Below, one piece after another: positions 30,301-37,134 of a stretch of 37,134 nucleotides of DNA. The stretch's first letter is position 1; each line of letters opens with the position of its first letter. Both the position numbers and the translations under genes were made by a program. The notes beneath the pieces are model-generated. The model had not been told where the DNA came from. It made no database searches and saw only the letters and a list, made by a program, of their open reading frames with translations. Source of the stretch: an uncultured Pelagibacteraceae bacterium (lineage in GTDB: Bacteria; Pseudomonadota; Alphaproteobacteria; Pelagibacterales; Pelagibacteraceae). Location: positions 1 through 37,134 of the forward strand of contig CACKZH010000008.1 in the NCBI GenBank assembly GCA_902604575.1, written 5' to 3'.

Positions 30301-31835
30301 CTATCTGACAAAACAGCTAATGGTGTATCGTCCCCCATAGATCCAGTTGCTTCTTTAGCATCTTCAGCCATAGGCTGTAGTATGAGCTCAAGATCTTCTA
30401 AACTTATTCCAAAAGTATATTGCCTTCTTCTTAAATCATCACCAGAAAAAGAATTTTTTTCATCTAAAATAGTCAACTTATCATCTAGGTCAATAATTTG
30501 TGAATTAAAGTGTTTATATTCTTTAGCTAAATAATCTTTTATTTGCTTGTTAGTAAACACTTTTCCTTTTTCAATTCTAACTCCAATTATTTCACCAGGA
30601 CCCAATCTTCCCTTTGACAAAATTCTTTTTTCATTTAATTCAATCATTCCTGTTTCAGAACCTGCAAATAATAATTTATCTTTTGTAATTGCGTATCTTA
30701 AAGGTCTTAATCCATTTCTATCATTTGCAGCTATAACCCACTCATTATCAGTTCCAGCAATAGCTGCCGGTCCATCCCATGGCTCCATAGTGCTGTTTAA
30801 AAAATTAAATAATTGTTGATGATCTTTTGATAAAGTTTTGTTTTTTTTAGACCAAGCATCTGGAACTAACATAAGCTTCGCCAAAGGAGCAGGCTGACCA
30901 GATATATTTAATAATTCAAAAACATTGTCTAATGCAGCAGAGTCTGATGCTCCCTGTTGTATAACAGGTTTTAAGTTTTCAACATCCTCAAAAAGGGGAC
31001 TATTCATCTCTTGTTCATGAACTTTCATCCAATTTTTATTTCCTCTATAAGTATTAATTTCTCCATTATGCGCTATAGCTCTAAAGGGTTGAGCTAAATT
31101 CCAGCTAGGTGCTGTGTTTGTTGAAAATCTTTGATGAAAAATAGCAAACCTTGAAACAAATCTCTCATCTTTTAGATCAAGGTAGAAATCTGAGATAGCT
31201 TCAGCTAAAAACATTCCCTTGTAAATGATAGACTTAGAACTCAATGAACAAATATAAAAATTGTTTAAAGATTTTTTAAAAGCTTCGTTTTCTACTTTTC
31301 TTCTAGTTTCATAAATCTTTCTTTCTAAATCTTTATTTGTTAATTCTGGATTATAAGGTTTAAACAATACTTGGATAATCTCAGGCATTGTTTGGAATGC
31401 CTTTTCTCCTAAAACTTTTGGATTAACTGGAACTTGTCTCCAACCGTAAATACTAAAATCATTTTTTGTTAATTCACTTTCGACAATAGTTTTGCAACTT
31501 TCTTGTGCTGCGTAATCATTCCGAGGCAGAAATATCATGCCCACACATATTTCAGAATTGTCATGTGTGTGTCCTGTCACTTCTATCTTTTCAATAAAGA
31601 AATCTTTTGGTATTTCAACATGAATTCCAGCGCCATCACCAGTTTTCCCATCAGCATCTACAGCGCCTCTATGCCAAACAGCTTTTAACGCTTCAATACC
31701 ATACTCTACAACTTTACGAGATTTTTTACCTTCAGTTGATGCAATTATACCAACACCACAAGCATCATGCTCCATGTCTTCTGAATAAACATAATTTTCT
31801 TTTAAAAGGTGAAGGTTCTTTTTATAATTTTCCAT
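27330..31835 (-). CDS. gltB: Glutamate synthase (NADPH) large subunit
   Basis: 1501-aa GOGAT alpha chain, which converts 2-oxoglutarate and glutamine to two glutamates. A short 25-residue propeptide precedes the N-terminal nucleophile C26 of the glutaminase domain (HDACGVGII). The FMN-binding synthase barrel carries PGEGGQLPG and the 3Fe-4S cysteines in CIMVRQCHSNTCPVGVC (about 1120-1135). The C-terminal beta-helix domain has Gly-rich repeats (GCDSNGCEYMTGGTVVILG). It starts one base into the gltD stop (TAATG), so it is coupled to gltD. Length is normal. Confidence 0.98.
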   Translation of the reverse strand: MENYKKNLHLLKENYVYSEDMEHDACGVGIIASTEGKKSRKVVEYGIEALKAVWHRGAVDADGKTGDGAGIHVEIPKDFFIEKIEVTGHTHDNSEICVGMIFLPRNDYAAQESCKTIVESELTKNDFSIYGWRQVPVNPKVLGEKAFQTMPEIIQVLFKPYNPELTNKDLERKIYETRRKVENEAFKKSLNNFYICSLSSKSIIYKGMFLAEAISDFYLDLKDERFVSRFAIFHQRFSTNTAPSWNLAQPFRAIAHNGEINTYRGNKNWMKVHEQEMNSPLFEDVENLKPVIQQGASDSAALDNVFELLNISGQPAPLAKLMLVPDAWSKKNKTLSKDHQQLFNFLNSTMEPWDGPAAIAGTDNEWVIAANDRNGLRPLRYAITKDKLLFAGSETGMIELNEKRILSKGRLGPGEIIGVRIEKGKVFTNKQIKDYLAKEYKHFNSQIIDLDDKLTILDEKNSFSGDDLRRRQYTFGISLEDLELILQPMAEDAKEATGSMGDDTPLAVLSDRYRPLYHFFRQNFSQVTNPPIDSLRENKVMSLKTRFGNLGNILNFDNLTKQNIYVLNSPILSNSQFEKFINFFGNNSSIIDCTFSNEETLFDSIKKIQKEAEIAVRQGVTQLILSDKELSSSKLPIPMLLAVGSINSFLIEKKLRGYVSINVQSGEALDTHSFATLIGVGATTVNPYLAFDSLFQRHEKKLFGQFSFDECVERYIKSVNAGLLKIMSKMGISVLSSYRGGCNFETVGLSRTIVADYFPGVVSKISGIGLTGIEKKIREIHKEAFESSETILPIGGIYRYRKNGETHQYQGKLIHLLQNAVGSNSYDAYKRYADGIYSLPPINLRDLIDFREKKLSGPIDISEVEPIENILKRFGSGSMSHGALSKEAHETLATGMNRIKGASCSGEGGEDASRFKVLDNGDSANSRVKQIASARFGVTVNYLNNCNEIEIKIAQGAKPGEGGQLPGFKVTDEIAKLRHSTPGVTLISPPPHHDIYSIEDLAQLIYDLKQINPKARIGVKLVASSGVGTIAAGVAKAKADIILISGHNGGTGATPQTSVKYVGIPWEMGLTEANQVLTLNNLRHKVTLRTDGGIKTGRDVVIAAMMGAEEYGVATTALVAMGCIMVRQCHSNTCPVGVCTQDEKLREKFTGTPEKVVNLFTFIASEVREILANLGFKSLNEVIGRTDLLKQVSKGSPNLDDLDLNPLFVQADTGNNPRYCEDQEINSVPDTLDQEIWPEIEQALDNSEKIEKVYQIKNTHRAVGTRISHHLYKKYGYEKLDENFLVLNFKGSAGQSFGAFSSKGLKLVLKGDANDYVGKGLSGATISIKLPEESNLVSNENTILGNTVLYGATSGKLFAAGQAGERFSVRNSGAVTVIEGCDSNGCEYMTGGTVVILGDVGDNFAAGMTGGMAFIYDKSKQFEKKVNPESVVWQNVETEYWKEYLKNLVSDHFNETESQLSKKIIENFDDEVNNFVQVCPKEMLDKLKNPITLKKDIKKVS

Positions 31836-33274
31836 TAAGCCACTCTTTTTTCCACTTTAGATTTACTCTCTAGATAATTTTTGATTGAAGCTGCCGCATC
31901 TCTTCCATCTTTTATCGCCCAAACAACTAATGAAGCTCCTCTAACTATATCGCCAGCAGCAAACACCCCTTTTATATTTGTTTCCAAAGTATCAAAATCT
32001 GTTTTAATAGTTCCCCACTTTGTTACTTGTAATTCACCACTATCAAATAAATTTGGTAAATCCTCAGGATCAAAACCTAGTGCTTTGATGACCATATCTG
32101 CTTTTGTTTCATAACTTGAGCCTTCTTTTACTTGTGGCTTTCTTCTTCCTGTCTCATCTGGATCACCTAATTTAATTTGATCTACAATTATTTTTTCTAC
32201 TTTATTTGTACCTTTAAATTCTTTAGGACTTGATAACCAAACAAACTCAACACCTTCTTCTTCTGCATTTGCAACTTCTCTAGCAGATCCTGGCATATTT
32301 TCTTTATCTCTTCTATACAAACATTTAACAGATTTTGCCTTCTGTCTTATAGAAGTTCTTACACAATCCATTGCTGTGTCACCTCCACCGATTACAACAA
32401 TATCTTTACCTTCTGCATTTAAAATTCCTTTATCAAACAACTCAACATCATCTCCTAGACCTTTTTTATTAGATGCTGTTAAAAAATCCATTGCAGGAAA
32501 AATATTATCAAGATCATTTCCAGGTAAGTTTACTTCTCTTGCTTTATAAACTCCTGTTGCAATTAAAATTGCATTGTGTTTTTTTCTCAATTGATCTAGG
32601 CTTGCATCCTTGCCAACTTCAAAATTTTGAACAAATTCAATTCCTCCATCCTTTAAGAGTTTTGTTCTTCGCTCTACAACCTCTTTTTCTAATTTAAAAT
32701 TTGGAATTCCATAAATTAATAATCCTCCTGCTCTATCATATCTATCGTAGACAGTAATTTTATATCCATTTTTTCTTAATTGTTCTGCAGCAGCTAATCC
32801 AGCAGGACCTGCTCCAATAATTCCTACACTTTGATTTTTTTCGTTCGTTACCTTAATTGGTTTTACCCAGCCCTGAGCCCAAGCATTATCTGTAATATAT
32901 TTTTCTACTGATCCAATAGTTACTGTTCCATGACCAGACTGTTCAATTACACAATTTCCCTCGCATAATCTGTCTTGGGGGCAAATTCGGCCACACACTT
33001 CAGGCATATTGTTTGTGCTTTGGGATAATTCATACGCCTCTTTTAATCTTCCCTCGGCTGTCAGTTTAAGCCAATCTGGAATGTTGTTACTTAGAGGACA
33101 ATGAATTTGACAAAAAGGTACTCCACATTGCGAACATCTACTTGACTGTTCTTTGGCTTTTTCATTGATATACTCGTCATAAATTTCGTTAAAATCTTTC
33201 TTTCTCGTATCAACTTCCCTTTTAGGTGGAGTTTGTTGACCTATTTTAACAAATTTAAGCATTTTATCTGGCAT
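31835..33274 (-). CDS. gltD: Glutamate synthase small subunit
   Basis: 479-aa beta chain, which feeds NADPH electrons to GltB. N-terminal 4Fe-4S cysteines are C47, C50, C55 and C59 (CSQCGVPFCQIHC) and C94, C98, C104 and C108. The FAD-binding GAGPAGLAAAE motif is near 154-164 and the NADPH motif VIGGGDTAMDCV near 295. Starts at ATG 33274; an ATG at 33262 (MLKFVK...) is an equally plausible start. Gene order gltD then gltB is the reverse of E. coli but known in alphaproteobacteria such as Azospirillum. Upstream is the divergent uppP, with a dyad in the gap. Confidence 0.97.
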   Translation of the reverse strand: MPDKMLKFVKIGQQTPPKREVDTRKKDFNEIYDEYINEKAKEQSSRCSQCGVPFCQIHCPLSNNIPDWLKLTAEGRLKEAYELSQSTNNMPEVCGRICPQDRLCEGNCVIEQSGHGTVTIGSVEKYITDNAWAQGWVKPIKVTNEKNQSVGIIGAGPAGLAAAEQLRKNGYKITVYDRYDRAGGLLIYGIPNFKLEKEVVERRTKLLKDGGIEFVQNFEVGKDASLDQLRKKHNAILIATGVYKAREVNLPGNDLDNIFPAMDFLTASNKKGLGDDVELFDKGILNAEGKDIVVIGGGDTAMDCVRTSIRQKAKSVKCLYRRDKENMPGSAREVANAEEEGVEFVWLSSPKEFKGTNKVEKIIVDQIKLGDPDETGRRKPQVKEGSSYETKADMVIKALGFDPEDLPNLFDSGELQVTKWGTIKTDFDTLETNIKGVFAAGDIVRGASLVVWAIKDGRDAAASIKNYLESKSKVEKRVA

Positions 33275-33331
33275 AATATTATTTAAGTTTTGGCAAAATA
33301 TACCTTGATTTATGTATATAAAGCATAAAAT

Positions 33332-33350
33332 AGGTCATATATATTGACCT
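33332..33350. promoter_or_regulatory. Perfect 6-bp dyad, candidate regulator-binding site
   Basis: AGGTCA (33332-33337) and TGACCT (33345-33350) form a perfect inverted repeat with a 7-base AT spacer, in the 183-base gap between the divergent gltD and uppP genes. The centre lies about 50 bases upstream of a possible gltD start (TATATT at 33302-33297, which lacks a good -35), a position suited to an activator. A second, weaker dyad GCATA/TATGC is at 33395-33409. Symmetry is directly visible; the function and regulator are inferred. Confidence 0.42.
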
Positions 33351-33457
33351 TAATTTATAAATTTTTACCGCCAATAAACAAGTTTTTAATTATTGCATAG
33401 CTATTATGCTTAAATCGAATTGTTTTAAATAAATACTTTATAAGTTACGAAGAAATA

Positions 33458-34222
33458 ATGTTTCAAAATATTATAGAAGTTTTAATTCTCTCTGCAATTC
33501 AAGGAATATCAGAATTTCTTCCTATTAGTTCTTCTGCTCATTTAATTTTGGTTTCTACTTTATATAAATTTAAATCTAGTTCTTTGCTTATTGATATCAG
33601 CCTCCATCTAGGATCACTAATAGCAATAATTTATTTTTTTAAAGATGAACTGTTTGATATCAGAAAAAATAAAAGAATTTTAAATTTAATTGTATTAGGA
33701 TCTATTCCATTAATAATTGTTGGATACATACTTTATAGTACAAATTTAATTTATAAGTTAAGAAATTTAGAGGTCATTGCATGGACTACTTTAATATTCG
33801 CAATTATTTTATACATCTCAGACAAAAATCGATTTGATAAAAAAATTTCTTCAAATTTAAATTTGAAGTCAATAATATTTATAGGTGTTTTCCAAATTTT
33901 CTCTCTTGTACCCGGAGTGAGTAGGGCGGGAATTACTATAACAGCTGCGAGAATTTTAAAATTTAATAGAGTAGATTCAAGTAAGATATCTTTTTTACTT
34001 TCAATCCCAGCATTGGCTGGAGCTAGCGTCTTAAGCTTGAAAGATGTTTTTGAACAATCAATTCAGTTTAATTACTTAGTTGTTATCGCAATTATATCTT
34101 CTTTTATTTTTTCTTTTCTAACAGTTAAATTCTTTTTAATTTATATAAATAAATTTTCAATGAATGCGTTTGTAATTTATAGAATAATAATTGCTTTAAT
34201 TTTATTTAGTTTAATTTATTAA
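33458..34222 (+). CDS. uppP: Undecaprenyl-diphosphate phosphatase
   Basis: 254-aa integral membrane phosphatase (BacA family) that recycles undecaprenyl pyrophosphate for peptidoglycan and polysaccharide synthesis. The two family motifs are present: EFLPISSSAH (E19 to H28) and PGVSRAG (152-158, with R156). About 7-8 hydrophobic segments are spread through the protein. The ATG at 33458 starts a typical UppP N-terminus. Tail-to-tail 4-base overlap with the EamA gene. Confidence 0.95.
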   Translation: MFQNIIEVLILSAIQGISEFLPISSSAHLILVSTLYKFKSSSLLIDISLHLGSLIAIIYFFKDELFDIRKNKRILNLIVLGSIPLIIVGYILYSTNLIYKLRNLEVIAWTTLIFAIILYISDKNRFDKKISSNLNLKSIIFIGVFQIFSLVPGVSRAGITITAARILKFNRVDSSKISFLLSIPALAGASVLSLKDVFEQSIQFNYLVVIAIISSFIFSFLTVKFFLIYINKFSMNAFVIYRIIIALILFSLIY

Positions 34223-35112
34223 ATATATTTCTTTTTAATTAAAGGCAGTAATTGAGAAAAGAGAACTCCACATAGAATAAAAAAGCATCCAAGTAAATTA
34301 TTAACATCTAGAATTTGATTTAAAATAAACCATGCAGCTATAGTCGCAAATACACCTTCAAGAGAAAAAATTATAGCTGCAGGTGCTGGAGTAATATTAC
34401 GCTGGGCATAAATTTGTAATACAAATGCAAATCCACCAGATAATATACCTGCATATAAAATTGAATAGATTTCCATTAAAATATTACTTAAAATAAATTC
34501 TTCATAAATAATTCCAATTATAAATGAAAAAATAGCCACAATTAGAGTCTGCGCAGCTCCTAAAGTAAGTGGCAGATTGTATTTAGTTATAATGATCCCA
34601 GTAAAAATGATATGAGTACTCCAAAATAGAGCGCCGAGAACAACTAAAGTATCTCCTAATCTTACTGTTGCATCATGAAAATTTGTTAATAAATATCCAC
34701 CAATTAAACATAGAACTACAGAAGGCCATACACTCCAATGCATTGATTTTTTACCAAACAAAAAAATGATAATCGGTACCATTGGCACATAAAAAATTGT
34801 AAAAAAAGCAGCATTTGCAACATCTGTATAAAGCAAAGCAACTTGTTGTAGTGCTGAGCCTAAGAATAAAGAAATTCCAATTAATAATGAATAAATTATG
34901 AAAGTTTTTTTATCTAATTTAAATTCTGATTTAAAATTTTTTAATTCAAATAAAATCATAAGTGGAATTATGGCTAGAAAACCAACAAAAAACCTCACAG
35001 CATTAAATGTAAAAGGGCCAATATTATCCATGCCCGTATCTTGGGCAATAAAAGTTGTTCCCCAAATAAAAGTGCAAAATAAGGCACTAAATAATGATAT
35101 GGATTTACTCAT
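34219..35112 (-). CDS. DMT-superfamily (EamA) transporter
   Basis: 297-aa membrane protein with about ten hydrophobic helices in two EamA-type repeats. Start MSKSISLFSALFCTFIWGTTF is typical of the DMT family, with a second-half repeat ending IFSLEGVFATIAAWFILNQIL. Likely a metabolite or amino-acid exporter; the substrate is unknown. It follows aceF by 6 bases on the same strand, so it may be co-transcribed with the pyruvate dehydrogenase genes. Confidence 0.9.
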   Translation of the reverse strand: MSKSISLFSALFCTFIWGTTFIAQDTGMDNIGPFTFNAVRFFVGFLAIIPLMILFELKNFKSEFKLDKKTFIIYSLLIGISLFLGSALQQVALLYTDVANAAFFTIFYVPMVPIIIFLFGKKSMHWSVWPSVVLCLIGGYLLTNFHDATVRLGDTLVVLGALFWSTHIIFTGIIITKYNLPLTLGAAQTLIVAIFSFIIGIIYEEFILSNILMEIYSILYAGILSGGFAFVLQIYAQRNITPAPAAIIFSLEGVFATIAAWFILNQILDVNNLLGCFFILCGVLFSQLLPLIKKKYI

Positions 35113-35118
35113 TTTTAA

Positions 35119-36381
35119 TTAGACGGCTAGTTTATAGGCAAAATTTTTGCCTAAGTTTTCTTTTAGATCATTATTAAACCTAGCTGCTTCTGCACCATCA
35201 ATAATTCTGTGATCATAAGATAAAGAAATTGGTAGCATGGTCCTAGTTTGAAACTTTCCATTCATAAAAATTTGTTTTTTTTCTGATCTTCCTACTCCTA
35301 ATATAGCAACTTCAGGATAATTAATTATAGGAGTAAAAAATGAACCTCCTATACCACCTAAACTCGTAATCGTCATCGAGCCGCCAAACAATTCTCTTTT
35401 ATCAATTTTTAAATTTCTACAAAGTTCGCTTACCTCTTTTAATTCTTTACTTATCAGAGAAATTTTTTTGTTATTTGCATTTCTTATTTTTGGAACCATT
35501 AATCCATTTGGCGTGTCAACTGCTATCCCAATATGGTAATATTTTTTTAAAGTCATTTTTCCAGTCTCAATTTCGTCGATAGAAGAATTAAAACTAGGAA
35601 ATTTCTTAAGAGATGCAACTAAAGCCTTTATTATAAATGCTAGAGGTGTAATTTTAATTTTTTCTCCAGTATACATATCTGTTAATGAACTTCTAAAACT
35701 TTCCATCTCCGTTATGTCGGCTTCATCGTGATTTGTAACATGAGGAATTGTTGTCCATGAATTTGTAAGATATTTTGATGATAATTTTTTTACTCTTGGT
35801 ATGTCTTTAATTTCTATTTCACCAAAATCAGAATGTTCAAATTCGTTTTTAATTTTATCTGGTTTACTATCTTTTACTACAACGTTGTTTTTTGAATTAG
35901 ATGAAACAAATTTTTTAATATCATCTTCAACAACTCTGCCATCTTTCTGACTTCCCGCTACTTGATTAATATCTACACCAAGTTCTCTAGCAAATTTTCT
36001 AGCTTTTGGACTTGCAGATGAAATGTCTGAAATATTATTTTTAGAAAATATTTTTTCTTGGATTTCAGGTTTTATTACCTCAATATTTTTTGACTCTTTT
36101 TCAATTTCTGGTTTTTCTTTAACCTCTTCCTTTTTAACTTCTGAATCACTATCTAAAGTTAAAATTAAGTCGCCCTCAGAAACTTTGTCTCCTACTTTTA
36201 TTTTTAAATTTTTAATTTTACCTTCTAAATTTGATGGTATTTCTACGCTAGATTTATCACTTTCAATTGTTATTAGCGCATCATTTTTTTTAATTGATTG
36301 ACCTTCGGTAACTAATACCTCAATAACCTCAACATCTTTAAAATCTCCAATATTAGGTACTTCAATCTCAGTTTCTGACAT
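35119..36381 (-). CDS. aceF: Dihydrolipoamide acetyltransferase (PDH E2)
   Basis: 420-aa E2 core of pyruvate dehydrogenase, transferring the acetyl group to CoA. It has one N-terminal lipoyl domain with K43 in ESDKSSVEIPS, a Glu/Lys-rich linker (about 82-115), a peripheral-subunit-binding domain (ASPKARKFARELGVD, about 120-155) and the catalytic domain with H391 and D395 in LSYDHRIIDG. E. coli AceF has three lipoyl domains; one is a streamlined form. The ATG shares one base with the aceE stop. No lpd gene follows in this window. Confidence 0.96.
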   Translation of the reverse strand: MSETEIEVPNIGDFKDVEVIEVLVTEGQSIKKNDALITIESDKSSVEIPSNLEGKIKNLKIKVGDKVSEGDLILTLDSDSEVKKEEVKEKPEIEKESKNIEVIKPEIQEKIFSKNNISDISSASPKARKFARELGVDINQVAGSQKDGRVVEDDIKKFVSSNSKNNVVVKDSKPDKIKNEFEHSDFGEIEIKDIPRVKKLSSKYLTNSWTTIPHVTNHDEADITEMESFRSSLTDMYTGEKIKITPLAFIIKALVASLKKFPSFNSSIDEIETGKMTLKKYYHIGIAVDTPNGLMVPKIRNANNKKISLISKELKEVSELCRNLKIDKRELFGGSMTITSLGGIGGSFFTPIINYPEVAILGVGRSEKKQIFMNGKFQTRTMLPISLSYDHRIIDGAEAARFNNDLKENLGKNFAYKLAV

Positions 36382-37134
36382 TATAATTTTGTTGGCATTG
36401 GTTTGTTAGTATCAATATTATACTTCTTCATTGCATCTTTTGCATGTTTAGAAGTAATAAGCTGTTCTTTTGCTAAAATACTTAAACCATAAGCAACCAA
36501 ATGTTCTTTATCTACCTCAAAAAATTTTCTTAAATTTTTTCTTGTATCACTTCTTCCAAAACCATCTGCTCCTAATGAATAAAAGCTTTTATTAGTATAA
36601 GGTCTGATTTGATCTGAATTCATTCTCATATAATCAGATGCAGCCATAATTGGGCCCTCTGTTTGGCCCAGGCATTGCTCAACATAAGATTTTTTTGGTT
36701 CTTTATCAGGATTCAAAAGATTAAATCTTTCTACCTCCATTCCATCTTTTCTTAATTCATTAAAACTTGTTACACTCCATATCTCACTGTCAATTTGATA
36801 ATCATTTTGTAAAATCTCTGCAGCAGACATCATTTCTCTTAAGATTGTTCCTGATCCTAAAAGTTGGATTTTAGTTTTTTTGTATTTGTTAAATGCTTTT
36901 ATTTTATACATGCCCTTTAAAATGCCTTCCTCACAATTTTTATCTTTTGGTATTTCTGGGTGTGAGTAATTTTCATTCATTGTTGTAATATAATAAAAAA
37001 CATTCTCATTTTTCTCATGCATTCTTCTTAGACCTTCTCGAAAAATTACCGCTAATTCATAATGAAATGTAGGATCATAAGTTACACAATTTGGAATAGT
37101 TGATGCAATTAAATGACTATGCCCATCCTGGTGT
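36381..37134 (-). CDS. aceE: Pyruvate dehydrogenase E1 (homodimeric), 5'-truncated
   Basis: C-terminal 250 residues of the AceE-type E1. The frame is open to the window edge, so the true start lies past 37134; the ATG at 37022 is internal. The stretch HQDGHSHLIASTIPNCVTYDPTF and NVFYYITTMNENY closely match the E. coli-type homodimeric E1 rather than the alpha/beta heterotetramer. The stop overlaps the aceF ATG by one base (TAATG), giving an aceE-aceF unit. Confidence 0.96.
   Translation of the reverse strand, partial: HQDGHSHLIASTIPNCVTYDPTFHYELAVIFREGLRRMHEKNENVFYYITTMNENYSHPEIPKDKNCEEGILKGMYKIKAFNKYKKTKIQLLGSGTILREMMSAAEILQNDYQIDSEIWSVTSFNELRKDGMEVERFNLLNPDKEPKKSYVEQCLGQTEGPIMAASDYMRMNSDQIRPYTNKSFYSLGADGFGRSDTRKNLRKFFEVDKEHLVAYGLSILAKEQLITSKHAKDAMKKYNIDTNKPMPTKL

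Overview
The window comes from a very AT-rich, tightly packed alphaproteobacterial genome, most likely a marine SAR11 (Pelagibacterales) cell. This rests on low G+C judged by eye (not computed), Lys/Asn/Ile-rich proteins, genes that touch or overlap by 1-26 bases, alphaproteobacterial gene neighbourhoods (60-aa membrane protein/aroKB; bolA/J-protein/cobST; gyrB with a RegB-type kinase) and very short intergenic gaps. I see no insertion sequence, phage gene, integrase, CRISPR array or plasmid function. No stretch longer than about 185 bases lacks a gene; the two largest gaps are 15788-15901 and 33275-33457.

Layout. 1-3116 (+): end of dapD, then dapE, a zinc deacetylase of the histone-deacetylase family and a SET-domain lysine methyltransferase. 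3096-7223 (-): a 60-aa membrane protein, an unknown 587-aa exported helical protein, then def-fmt-truA. 7281-8886 (+): aroK-aroB. 8875-9135 (-): a BolA-like protein, divergent from 9153-12444 (+): J-domain protein, cobS-like AAA+ ATPase and cobT-like VWA protein. 12441-26547 is one long minus-strand run: GT4 glycosyltransferase, thrS, infC, rpmI, rplT, pheS, pheT, lepA, a probable second glycosyltransferase, tRNA-Ser(GGA), gyrB and a RegB-type redox sensor kinase. 26590-27333 (+): alpha/beta hydrolase. 27330-33274 (-): gltD then gltB. 33458-34222 (+): uppP. 34219-37134 (-): start-truncated aceE, aceF, and an EamA transporter.

How the genes work together. Most are core: lysine/peptidoglycan precursor synthesis (dapD, dapE), shikimate pathway (aroK, aroB), N-terminal formyl-Met handling (def, fmt), translation (truA, thrS, infC, rpmI, rplT, pheST, lepA, tRNA-Ser), DNA topology (gyrB), nitrogen assimilation (gltBD), entry to the TCA cycle (aceEF) and lipid-carrier recycling (uppP).

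The parts least explained by textbook biology are (i) the BolA / J-protein / CobS-like / CobT-like cluster, which looks like an AAA+-VWA chaperone machine rather than a cobalamin enzyme; (ii) the deacetylase plus SET methyltransferase pair coupled to dapDE; (iii) the exported helical protein and its 60-aa membrane neighbour at the head of def-fmt-truA; and (iv) very short-leader promoters, including a bolA/J-protein pair in which each promoter reaches into the other gene. I do not see a clear new defence or mobile system. The cluster in (i) is the best candidate for an under-described machine.
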